Shown: piece by piece, positions 1 through 10,800 of the stretch
How the letters are laid out: the number at the start of each line of letters is the position of its first letter
How positions within the stretch are numbered: position 1 is the stretch's first letter
Source: Priapulus caudatus
Taxonomy: Eukaryota; Priapulida; Priapulimorpha; Priapulimorphida; Priapulidae
Assembly: GCF_000485595.1 (NCBI RefSeq)
Contig: NW_014577145.1
Coordinates: 257,332-304,402, forward strand
Length of the DNA: 47,071 nucleotides
Direction: 5' to 3'
Made by a program: the position numbers and the translations under genes
Notes under the pieces: generated by a model
What the model saw: only the letters and a program-made list of their open reading frames with translations
Told to the model about the DNA's origin: nothing
Database searches by the model: none

Positions 1-256
1 GATGGATGGATGGATGGACGGACGGACGGATAGATGGATAAATGGATAGATGAATGGATGGATGAATGGATGGATGGATGGATGGATGGATGGACGGACG
101 GACGGACGGACGGACACACAGACGGACGGAGGGACGGACGGACGGTTGAACGGACAGACGGATGGATGGCTAAATGGATGGATGAATGGATGGATGAATG
201 GATGGATGAATGGATAGATGGACGGACGAACGGACGGACTGACGGACGATCGAATG
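1..256. repeat. (GGAT/GGAC)n tetranucleotide block
   Basis: The window opens inside a tetranucleotide repeat in which GGAT and GGAC units alternate with GAAT variants. It ends near 256 in unique sequence. The plus strand reads as an Asp/Gly/Trp/Met-rich open frame, which is only a translation of the repeat. The left edge is cut by the window, so the full length is unknown. The reverse-complement motif makes up the larger block at 44957-45915. Confidence 0.95.
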
Positions 257-663
257 AATGAAGATGTGTGAATACATTCATACATACATACCGCTGCCAT
301 ATTTGACCTAGCTTACACTTGCACCCGCCATTTCGCGGCAATATTCATTTGCCGTAATTGAGTGTACAGAAATATACAAACATGGTTATGTTCATTACCA
401 AATAGTGTCCATCGCGTCCTATTCTCAATGGCCTACTCCAACATTCCCTATTCTTCCTCCAGCGCAGACCTCGCATGAGCAGTGTCGAACTGCGTCTCTA
501 GTTATACCGGTATCGATATTTCTCCGTTAGGCCTACAGTAAATTTAGATACATAAATTGATAGATCGTAAGATCGATGTTTCGGTAATAATCACATGCTA
601 TGCCAACGCGGTAACCAAGGGCGTATAACTACGGTCGTAATTGTCGACATAGTTCATCAAACT

Positions 664-927
664 ACCACTAATGCAGATGGGGTCGTTGTCGTATCAGGTA
701 CTACAGATATGTACCCGAGGTAGTTTTAGGTTGTTTAGTATTACGTTTATATTTTTATATGAGGTATGTTTAGGGTTAGGGTTAGGGTTAGGGTTAGGGT
801 TAGTGTTAGGGTTAGGGTACACTGTCTTCTGTAGTACAAGTCTGGTACACTTTGTGTATACATATATGTACCTCGGGTACATATCTGTAGTGCCTGATAC
901 GACAACGACCCCTTGAGCACCACTAAT
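664..927. mobile_element. TIR element with internal telomeric repeats, copy 1 (element 673-918 plus 9-bp duplications)
   Basis: A 44-bp inverted repeat with one mismatch (679-722 against 869-912, starting GGGGTCGTTGTCG) encloses about 146 bp. Six more bases at each end (GCAGAT; GCTCAA on the complement) extend the terminal repeats to about 50 bp. Immediately outside lies a perfect 9-bp direct repeat, ACCACTAAT (664-672 and 919-927), read as a target-site duplication. The element is about 246 bp and has no coding capacity. Eight TTAGGG-type units lie inside at 770-817. Nine-base duplications with long terminal repeats are known for Mutator-like (MuDR) and, at 8-9 bp, Merlin elements. The superfamily is inferred from duplication size only. 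Confidence 0.8.
770..817 (+). repeat. Interstitial telomeric repeat (TTAGGG)8
   Basis: Eight consecutive TTAGGG units, with one TTAGTG variant, lie inside the inverted-repeat element at 673-918. TTAGGG is the telomere repeat of most metazoans but not of most insects. Because the run lies inside a transposon-like unit with target-site duplications, it probably arrived with the element and not by chromosome-end fusion. Confidence 0.93.
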
Positions 928-2100
928 ATGATCTGGGTACGTCGTACGCACTGTACCACGTAACTGTATATACCTGCATTTTAGAATGCATCAGCGTTAT
1001 TATTGCCCCCATATATAGCCATGATATAGCTAATTCATTCTCTCTGCCGCTGTCACTGGCGTCTGGCTGAATATTTGACGTCTTAATATTATTACAGTGT
1101 CACGGGAACAGTCATTGGACTGATTAAATTGCCACGCAATATGACTCCGGCATTGGCTACGCTGGCCTGTAATTCTGTACTGAACGAACATGAACCGTGC
1201 GTCATCTTTTGTGCACGGGATAAGTTTCTGCTTGAATACGATCACGTTTGCGTGGGACTGATCTGATCTCTAACGTGATAACCGTAGTTCTATTTGAAAT
1301 AATTATCACTTGATATTCTTGGCCAGGGCTGTCTATATAGTACATCACTAAAAATCTCGTGCCAATTGTCACATTTCCAATAGTTATGTGTTGTTATAAC
1401 ATATGGTTAAATCTAAAATGGTTGGAAAAGGCTTACACGTCTTGGTAAAATATGTCACAATGCCAAAACGTTGGCATTTTAAAAGGTGAAATGTTACTCG
1501 TCTAACATATGGAATGACATCACTGCGTAAATGCGAATCGATGGCCCGGTTTACATGAAATTGTGTTTACTCGTGGGGGGCCATCGACGCCATTTTGGGA
1601 ATACCGTCTGTATGTCATGCTACCGTGCCATCAGTAATCATATATTGATCTTCATATTATCTGATGTAAGGAAATCCCCTGAACACATAGCATGGAAGTA
1701 ATGCTATTCGTAACATGTTTTGAAGACAGGTCGTAGTTCTTATACTAGTCTGATTCTTTGAACGTCGTGGTTAGATCAAACTGCGCTATGCCATCAATAT
1801 ATATATCATTGCTTTTCAATGGTTATTACATTTGGAAGAATAGTTATACGCACGAGATGCGATATGTCACTGCGACATTTATATAACACGCAATAAAAAT
1901 AGACCGTCTATGTCAAGTGGGATCACATCTTCATTTCAAATAAAAATTGCTGGTGTTTCTATATATTTATTGTAAACGTTGCCACATACCATCACGCCTG
2001 AATTTTAACATGTTTACTGCATGATTTCAGTACTGAAGCTGATGTGACGTCCATATGTACGCATAAAGGATATCATTTTGCATTATACACGTTGCAACAT
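928..2100. other. No gene seen
   Basis: This is mixed-composition sequence with no supportable coding region. The only structure seen is two short hairpins. One at about 1460-1480 pairs AATGCCAA with TTGGCATT. The other pairs 10 bp at 1538-1547 (TCGATGGCCC) with 1578-1587. Confidence 0.6.
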
Positions 2101-2103
2101 ATT

Positions 2104-2152
2104 GGGGGGGGGGGGGTTACGTATGCGCAATATGTATATATATATATATATA

Positions 2153-2211
<59 letters not shown>

Positions 2212-2571
2212 TGTGTGTGTGTGTTATACGTGTGTGTGGTGTAGTGTGTGTGTGTGTAGTATGTGTGTGCTGTAGGTTGATGTAATAAGTGTGTGTGGTG
2301 TGTGTTGTGTGGTAAGTGTCTATAGTGTGTGTGTGTGTGTGTGTGTGTGTGGTGTTGTGTGGTGATATACTACGTGTGTGTGTGTGTAGTTGTGTGTATA
2401 TACGTGTGTGTGTAATGTGTGTGTGTTGTGTGTGTGTGTGTGTGTTGTGTGTGTGTGTGTGCTGTGTGTGCGCGCGTGTGTGGTGTGTGTGTGTGTGTGG
2501 TGTGTGTGGTGTGTGTGTGTGTTTGTGTGTGTATACGTGTGTGTGGTGTATATGTGTGTGTATACGTGTGT

Positions 2572-2623
<52 letters not shown>

Positions 2624-2774
2624 CAGTGTGTGGTGTGTGTATGCGTGTGTGTGGTTATTTGTGTAGTGTGTTGTGTGTGTGTGTGTGTGTGGTGTGTGTT
2701 GTTGTGTGTGTACGTGTTGTGTGGTGTGTGTGTGTGTGTTGTGTTGTGTGTTGTGTGTGTGTGTGTGTGTATTC

Positions 2775-2809
<35 letters not shown>

Positions 2810-2858
2810 TGTGTTTGTGGGTGCGCGTGCGTGTGTGCGCGTGCGTGCGTGTGTGTAA
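2104..2858. repeat. Poly(G) followed by a ~700-bp imperfect (GT)n array
   Basis: A run of 13 G (2104-2116) and a short (AT) tract precede about 700 bp of GT dinucleotides. The array is interrupted by GTGGTGT, TATACGTG and GCGC variants and drifts to GTGC near its right end. Both strands give long Cys/Val or His/Thr frames that are not genes. The interruptions suggest an old array that repeatedly expanded. Assembly of its exact length should be treated with caution. Confidence 0.95.
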
Positions 2859-3816
2859 ATATGTAGAAGAACTTCAAGGTCATGTTTTGTTAAGTTCATT
2901 ACAAAAGAGTCTTTAAATTAGGGATTAATTAAAAGTTTTTAGAATTTAAATTACCTGTATTGCTATTCTCTTGCTAATTAGGGTGGTTTACTAGTTAGAC
3001 ATAAATCGATAGTTGCTAATTTGCTTAAATTAGTTGGATGTCGTCAATAACCCGCTACGTCCCGTATGGAAGTTTTACAGAGATTATAATATGATCTCCT
3101 TACGAACTATCTTAAACCAAAATTCTGTTTTCTACGTCTTAATTTTCCGCTTCTGCTGCATATAAAGTATACCCCCTGGCAAAGCCAAACCATTTTATAG
3201 CATCAGCCATTATAAAAGTTATTATAACTTATAGGCAGCTCCACAGAGACTCATAGTTCCTTAGCTTAAATAATGTAACTTATGTGATTTTGTACGAAGA
3301 ACCTGAATTGCATGTTATTCTCTAGTGGTTAGCATTTTAGGAAGCTTATCGGGTTATTGATTTGGAGCCTAATTTCCAGCTATTAGGCTTTAATTGATTG
3401 GATTAATATCAGAATGGGAAGGGCGACCGAGTTTAAAGGCAACTGTGATTGGAATACTCCCAACGGACCCACTATACGACGCATAAGCAGGGTAGTTGTC
3501 ATAAGCTGATCAAAGCTTAATGCTGAGTGGTAAGTCTCGCGCTATGCGACCGATGTGATGAGGATCGTTGGAGGAGCGTAACGAGATATTACTTCATTCG
3601 TTAACGTACTGTATTAGGGCATCCCGTAGTAGTCGTAGCGATGGCGTGCGTTTCCCATACACACGTGATCCAGAAATGTTATACTGAGGAAGTCTCAGGT
3701 TCAGTCCACGAACGCTTCCGCTGAACTAAAATTGTGGTGTACTACGCGAGACAGGAAATGATTTCAACAATAATTTCACAAATATTTCACAAATATTTAC
3801 GTAAGGGAGAGGGAGG
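2859..3816. other. No gene seen
   Basis: This is AT-rich, then mixed sequence between two microsatellites. No frame shows recognisable domains, splice pairs or a repeat structure. Confidence 0.55.
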
Positions 3817-3829
3817 ATAAGAAAGAGAA

Positions 3830-3879
<50 letters not shown>
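3817..3879. repeat. (GA)n microsatellite
   Basis: This is an uninterrupted GA run preceded by GAAA and GAGGGA variants. It produces a Ser/Leu-rich minus-strand frame that is not a gene. Confidence 0.95.
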
Positions 3880-3881
<2 letters not shown>

Positions 3882-4206
3882 TGCTGTGCGTGGGTGCGAA
3901 TGGTCACATACGCACATAACCTCTCAAACAAAGTTCTAGTAATTGTTTGCGATGCGTTATTTGACTTCGCATTACATTGATGTCTTATCTCGCTTGCTCT
4001 CGTCTCAGCTGCGATTCTGCATGCGTACGAATTGTTATGTCACTAATTACGTCGTCCCTGAAACGAGCAGCAATCAAATAAAATAATTTCTGCTTCCGCA
4101 TGAGACGAAATAATCATATTTCACACTATCGGTGGCGCAGTTGTCTACTCCCCAACGACCCGATTTTTAGCTCACCTTGACATCGTCAAGATGAGCTATT
4201 GCCATG

Positions 4207-4255
4207 GGGCGTCGTCCGTCCGTCCGTCCGTCCGTCCGTCCGTCCGTCTGTCCGT
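4207..4255. repeat. (GTCC)n tract
   Basis: About a dozen GTCC units, with one CTGT variant, lie near the left end of the 4168-5094 element. They seem to be an intrinsic part of that repeat family. Confidence 0.9.
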
Positions 4256-4271
4256 CAACATTTGGCTACGA

Positions 4272-4727
4272 TCAATGATAACTTGAAAACCGTTTGACCG
4301 ACATGTTTCAAATTGCATACAGTTGTTACTCTTATGGAAGAGATGTGAACGTCCTATTTTGGGGCACGCCAGTTGACCTACTTTCGAGCCACGCCCACTT
4401 TTTAACAAAAATGGAAATGGCCATAACTCAGTTCAGGTTCAACAGATTTTGCTCATTTTTGGTATGTGAATGAATAAGGACTGGCCCCAAAACATATCAC
4501 ACGGGTTTCGATATTTTTTTTTAAATTAGGTAGATTTTGGCAATTTGACTATGCATTTCAGTGTCTGCCTACCTTCAACGATAACTCGAGAACCGTTTGA
4601 CCCACATGTTTCAAATTGCATACAGTTGTTACTCCTATGGGAGAGATTTGAACGTCCTATGTTGGAGCACGCCAGTCGACCTACTTTCGAGCCACGCCAA
4701 CTTTTTGGCAAAAATGGAAATGGCCAT
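4272..4727. repeat. Duplicated 153-bp segment, period 303
   Basis: 4272-4424 and 4575-4727 align over their whole length at roughly 85-90% by eye. Shared landmarks include TTTCAAATTGCATACAGTTG and TTTCGAGCCACGCC. Between the copies lies about 150 bp of different sequence. Both copies lie inside the 4168-5094 element. Confidence 0.88.
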
Positions 4728-5125
4728 CTAGATTCATTCGATTTTGTTAAATTTATCTACCTACCTACCTAATCATACCTACGTGTAATACTGTGTTTTA
4801 GATTCTTCGTTACAGTAATTTGACTGGAATATTTTATTACTTTTATTTGCGCGATAATCGAAAAGCAAAATAGCGATCATTTAGGCGTAGCGCCATCTCT
4901 CGCCCAGATTTCAGACTTTCAGATCTGAAATATTTATTTTCGCATCAAAACTAACCCTGAAACAAAACCGTAAAATTTCTATTAGTATAAAACAGGGAAT
5001 AAGGACTTTTGATCACTTTTCGGTCCGTCATAAATGAAACACATACCAAATTTTAAATATCATCTCCCTCTTCTATCACACCCAAGGTGAGCTATAGTGT
5101 CATTGACACTTTCATTTCATTAGTA

Positions 5126-7587
5126 GAGAGTGCGACTATCGCGTTATTTGCTACGTGGGTGAAGGACATTTCTCATTCAATACGTCGTTGTATTATGGTC
5201 GCATTTGTAACAAGGAAGCACATCTCGCGATTTTGGTTTTGATTCTATAATCAGCGTGATTGTACACCCTACCCCCAAACACACATTCTGCTGCAATTAC
5301 ACGTTAATTCCCCCCCCCCCGTGGACGCCAGGAATTTTTGCATGCAACAATGAAAATCGCATCTTATAACTGTCGAAACCCGTTCCGTCGTTCAATGGAA
5401 GATCGTCACTCATTTACGACCTAATTTACATAATAAAATTACTTGGAAACGCATTCAAATTCTCTCTAGACTCCAAATCGCTTCAGTGATAAGCAGTGAA
5501 AAACGAATTTTCCGCCACATTTCACGATAAGACTTTACGAGGGAAGGCATTAAATAACAGCATGACGCAGAAAAGGCAAGCTAGTCCAATTAAACAATTC
5601 GGACTAGGATATTTTAGTGAAATCTAGGGGCGATTAACGAAGGCTTACGCGTCACTCGCGGAAAACTATAAACTAAATTAAAAGCAAGGCGTTAATGAGC
5701 AGCGAACGCGTGAGTTAATGCAGCGCTGACTACATCAGCCGTGATAATTATGGACAGCGAGTGGATATGGGCGCGCACGAGATTGCAGGCGAATGCTCAG
5801 GCTCATACGCCCATCATTCATTCTATAGGGCTCCGCAATGTTGCGGCGAGGCTCTGTGTATGTATAGTTAGATGAATTACGGCTTCCCTCGCCTTCAAGC
5901 TCCCTCCATCTAATCATTCATGCGTCTAATTCCTTCGATCTCGGTCACCGACATTCTATTAGTCGGGCGCAGTTACGGAGTAGTGGTCACATTGCCTTGA
6001 TTATGACTATAGGCTTTGAAGTCGAGCATGGTCCGCGCCGTATCGTAGGGCAGATCTAGCAAATTTCAATATCCATTGCGGTGCTGTCCTTTCCACTCTG
6101 GTTATATCATTGCGGACTGTCTGATCTCGGTAAGTTGATAGGTATATGTGTTTGCAGCTTTGCTGCTACTTCACCTCCTGTAGCCTTCGCGCAATAATCT
6201 TCAATATTTTTGGAGATATATCTTGATGGATTTGTGGCAATACTCAGTACTATATTGTGATTTACGCATCACAGTTATCTGTAAATCGATACGAGGCTTT
6301 CATTAGCTATGTTATGGATGTTATATAGATACGTCGCATTTCACCAAATTCAGTGTCTACAAATTCGTTTTTTTGGAATTTCGCTGCAGCTTCTGTATAA
6401 GTCTTCTATAGCACCCACAATGCACCGATCGCAGCAACAAACTGGATTTGACAAAAATGAAGGAAATAAGAGGCACCGCCTGGGATGGCGGTGTGCGCAG
6501 ATCCGTAAAAGGCCTACTAACACCATACGGATTTCTTGTGCTTCCTGGTTTTTCTACGATCAATTCGTCGTATTTCGCAAAATGCTATTTCACTTCTAAT
6601 GCAAATACATCAGATGTTGACAGCGCGAATAAAGTTGCGACCGATTTCGTCTTGTGAGCTTCGGTAAGTGAGAAATGCGTGCTCATTTTTTCTCCTCACC
6701 CAGACACGATTGCTTACTGTCTGAAAATATCTCGTCACCTAAACAGTCATTGCAGACACTGCATTCTCCTCGTGGCGATATATTGAAGGCGGCCATTTGG
6801 CGCACACTGTGGCTGGTTTTATTGCTGTTCTGTTGAGATCACAGCGCATACAACATTCCCCCGTGAGCAATGCGTCTAATCAAAAGCGGAAGCAATACAC
6901 TGGCCACAAAGCGAGAGACAGTCGCAGTAAACACTGATCTCGAGTCGGTTTTCGGCGAAAATACCAGATTTTTCACCGCTCATTATCTCAGCGTAGGAGC
7001 ACCGTAGGGACAAGCGGTTTGTTTTATATCAACAAGGTAGGACAGCTGATCAATGATACCGCCAAAATTGTCAAAATAAAACGGGCAAAGTTTCTTAATT
7101 CGACTAATACTGCAACATGGTTTCATCATTTCACCGTTGTACGCTCTCCTTCATTATACGCTCTTGGTCTAATGCATATATGTCTATAGCAATGCAAGTT
7201 AAATACGACCGTGTTTATCGGCTGATTAACCGCGCGATTAATGCTCGCCTCTCAGAATCTACGAATGTATTTAGTATATTGTCGTTCGCTAATTAATAAA
7301 CGAAATTGGAATAATATTATGCCAGTTAATCAATTGTAGCATGCAGCTACGATTCTGAGAAGTTTATCGTCCACGACAATTGTGATATTCAGACGAAGCG
7401 AATACTAGTGCAACACGTTTTCGATGGGGTGCCTGCTCAACACTCCAAACCAAACTCATAAATCAGTGCTAATTAGTTTGCCTGTCTATAGCGTACAATA
7501 AATACAAGATATATAACAAACTATAAACAAATACAGGACCACGCGATTGTTTAGCGTTAAATTCCGGTTATCTGTCGCATGCGTACA

Positions 7588-7600
<13 letters not shown>
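5126..7600. other. No gene seen
   Basis: Short frames exist at 5735-5917, 6309-6599 and 6448-6657, but none shows a recognisable domain. The sequence at about 6659-6669 (TTCG followed by GTAAGTGAG) is a good splice-donor match just after the 6448-6657 frame. No paired exon could be defined, and it does not match any expected channel exon. Confidence 0.5.

Positions 7601-7633
<33 letters not shown>
7601..7633. repeat. (AT)n microsatellite
   Basis: About 16 AT units follow an (AAC) tract. Confidence 0.95.
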
Positions 7634-7635
<2 letters not shown>

Positions 7636-8034
7636 AAACATAATAAACCGATATATTTTATATGTCGTTAAACTGTGTGCAGTGTTGACAATCCACGTAA
7701 TTGAGGTTGACTATAGTGTCGTATTTTCCTGCACAGCGGTAGAGGAATTCCTGCTTGTGCTCATTTCTATTGCATCAAGCTGTAATTAAGAATTCGTGAG
7801 TGTCTCATGATACCCGCATACCCGTTTGAAATCAGAAGATAATTAGGGGGCTACGGTTGCCTAGGAAACTGAGCGAGTGTAGACGAAAATATGAGCATTG
7901 AGTGTGTTTCGGGTGGAAATCTAAAAATAACTATACGCACAGTGAGTGTTATTATGCGTACTGTCTGTGTCTTCTTTTTTTGATTTTCGAATAGAACTGC
8001 TATAATTTGTCGGCTTATATCTACTAACATGAGT

Positions 8035-8120
8035 ACGCGTACACGTACGTGCGTGCGTGCGAGCGTATGTGCGTGCGTGTGTGCGTGCGTTAGTGCGTGC
8101 GTAGTACGTTCGTACGTATA
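8035..8120. repeat. (GTGC)n-rich tract
   Basis: Alternating GTGC, GTGT and GTAC units are interspersed with CGTACG palindromes. The minus strand gives a Thr/His/Ala-rich frame that is not a gene. Confidence 0.85.
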
Positions 8121-8659
8121 TGTATGAAAGCAAAAATTAAGAAGAATATCTTCTAAAGCTATGACGTAAATTTCACGATACAAAATTGCGGTAGTTATAA
8201 ATTACCATGACTCTGGACTAGACCTCTCAGTTTGATGACGTTGGGTAATCAGGCAGGGGTCGCGCTAAAGTGTGCGGTGACAGCTAGCGTCAGATACAGC
8301 AACCCCCGCTGCTGGGAAAAAAACAGTAGCTCGTCGGGAAACGATCAATGGAAAAAATTGCAGTGACACTTCATCTGCAGTGCTGCGCTAGTCGCAGTAA
8401 CTAATCAATGAACGCAATCAGCAGGTTAAAGGCTAATTTATCTGAATATATGATGTATTGCTAAATGTAATCATTTATTCATAAATCAACATATATCTCT
8501 TATATCTCTTAAATCTCTTAAATCAACTTAATTCGCTAAAAAACGCTAATGATGCCATTTCGAATAGAAACATTGAAATTAGGCAGAAAATCAAATTCCC
8601 TAGTTTTAGACAACCAATGGTTTCCTACATGTGTGTAAGTTGAGGCCTTCTCGATCTCG

Positions 8660-8850
8660 ACAGGGATCTTAGCCCCCTCACCCACCCCTTCGGGGACCTT
8701 AGCCCTCCCTTCCCCAACTATTGTGGACTTTTCCTCCTCCACGTTTGGGGACCTTATCCCCTCTTCCACCGTGGGGACCTTGTCCCTCTTTACCGTTGGG
8801 GACCTTAGCCTTCTCTATTGTTGGTAACTTTAACCCTCACCCCACCTGCA
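8660..8850. repeat. Degenerate minisatellite, 23-32-bp unit
   Basis: Around six to seven units share the core GGGGACCTTAGCCCTC followed by a pyrimidine-rich spacer ending ACCGTT or similar. Unit length varies from about 23 to 32 bp. The overlapping frames on both strands (8536-8769 minus, 8721-8927 plus) are products of this repeat. Confidence 0.8.
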
Positions 8851-10754
8851 GAAAATTTAACCCCCGTGTCGGATTAAGACTTCTAATGACGCCCTCAGGT
8901 GGTGTTTCTAAAAGTATCCAGAAATAGGACACTGTCATAACTAGCGGGGAGAGGCAGTTGCTGACGGCATCAGCACGAAGTAAGCTACCTATCTCATTCG
9001 GTGATAGATGTACAGTAAACTTAAAGCTGGCGTGCTTACAACTTGGCACACTGCAACGCTACATCTTAACACTGCAACGCCTCCTCATTAAACGGCTTCT
9101 TGGTCGATTTTTCACAGGAAATTACCAAGACACAGGTTCAACAGCCTAGCTACTGCCTATATTTTAACAGGGTAGTCTTTCATTGGTGCAAAATGGATCG
9201 AATTACACCGAGAATTAATTTGGCCATCGGTTTTCTGAGTTACTGTAGTGCGATGCGGGACACATTTCCTTTTAGCTAATGAATAAAAATGCATTTCCTT
9301 TGTTGTGCGTTAACATGGTCGCTAGAAGACACTCGCTGGCTTCGCAAAAATACACCTTATTTTTCATACGAAATGTAAAAGTATGCTACAAACAAGGTCA
9401 AGCTTCAACTAGGCTGCAGCAATTGCGCGTATAGATTTTAAAATCATATTTAATCGTAGGTTCATGTAGTCGAACCAGTTGAAATCGTCTTTAGAGCAAG
9501 ATTACTCTAGAGAACATCATGTAATTTTTTAAAGTAGATGTGGTAAAAGTACTTGTGGTAAAATTAACTCCTAGAATTCCACAGCGGCTAATTGTTTTAT
9601 AATTCGAATTTAAATTCTACGCCCTAATAATATCCGCGACAACCGTCCGACATTAAAGGGAAATTGCACTGGAGCACTGGTTTGATCTCATCTAGGGATC
9701 ATTTCACAGCCATTATTATGTTTTTCTTACAAGATGGCGGCAGAAATAGATACAGTGTCCTCGTGTTTAGCGCGACATTTCTAGTGGATACCATTTTTGT
9801 TACGCTTCAAGCAAGAGCTAGGTTGTTTGATCAAACGTGCTTCGTATTAAAATTCAATTAAACTTCAAAGCGAAATAAACAAGGATTATATGATTTAAAC
9901 CATCCAACGTGAAATATGTGCTTGGCTTCCCCGTCTAACTATGTAACACTAAGGGAGGCAGATAAATTATGGAATTTTGATGGCTTTCTGCCCACGTCCG
10001 AATGGCAACAACTGGTTTGACGCCGCAGTGCTGCGCGTTGCCCGTTTTTGATGAGTAGCAATTTGTCACGTTGTGAACACCGTATGTTGCACGTTGTACA
10101 ATTGCCAATTACGTGCGTGTCGCCTTTTGGGATGTCATGCGTCACTTGTGCCAAATAGCCCATGCCAATTTAGTAACACACGTTCATCTGCAATCAAGCG
10201 TACGTTGGTGGAATCCTGCTAGATATGGGGGTAATAACCGCATTCATGTAGAAATAACAACTTGCGAAATCGATACACGGTTGCTACCTTCTGCATCTAT
10301 AAATCTATTTATATCCATGTTCTTTACGCGCAGTCTGCTAGCTACCATAGTAAACGCCTGTGTGTTATCGGCTAGTTCTTATATATGCTCATTTTTGTCT
10401 GCTCGAAGCCAAATTTTCGAATTACGCTAGAGTTCACACGTTTCGTAAACGCAACTGAGCGGAAAGTTCTTTCCGTGTAAATTCATCGCTTCCCGGGAGA
10501 GCTGGAAGCACGCCAGAAGACGTTAAATTTCCGGCAGTGACTAGATGAAATACGCACAAAACCTCCGTTTAAAACTAATAACTTTATTATTAAACAGCCA
10601 GGTTTTACACATTTGCATACATGTGACGTTCAACCTTGACATTCACCAAATCAATGTGAATTCTCGTGAAAATAGTCCACTTGACTACCCATAATGCCAG
10701 CTATATTATATATCCTCGTCTCGCTAGCACGAGGAAAATCTATGTAGCATCTCT

Positions 10755-10800
10755 ATCAGAAGTAGATAATAGGAAAGATTCCCTATTTTCTACTTCTGAT
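10755..10800. repeat. Hairpin-forming inverted repeat
   Basis: ATCAGAAGTAGATAATAGG at 10755-10773 is complementary, with one mismatch, to 10782-10800. The loop is 8 nt. Nothing around it suggests a gene or terminator. Confidence 0.88.

Larger units (their letters stand above)
4168..5094. mobile_element. Non-coding TIR repeat with (GTCC)n and an internal duplication
   Basis: A perfect 12-bp inverted repeat bounds the unit: TAGCTCACCTTG at 4168-4179 and its complement at 5083-5094. The left end also folds on itself, with AGCTCA-CTTGAC paired to GTCAAG-TGAGCT at 4169-4197. A (GTCC)n tract follows at 4207-4255. Inside, about 153 bp occur twice (4272-4424 and 4575-4727, period 303). Both copies contain the shared string AACCGTTTGAC and the ending GGAAATGGCCAT. 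Repeats opening TAGCTCACCT and carrying GTCCGTCC tracts are abundant in mollusc and other marine invertebrate genomes. No coding capacity is seen and no clear target-site duplication was found. The family name is not known to me. Confidence 0.7.

Noticed and set aside
2117-2916. Long open frames on both strands rich in Cys/Val or His/Thr
   Set aside because: They are translations of the (GT)n array and have no non-repetitive segment.
3640-3720. Possible second tRNA-like B box (CAGGTTCAGTCC)
   Set aside because: No matching A box at the right distance and no acceptor-stem pairing.
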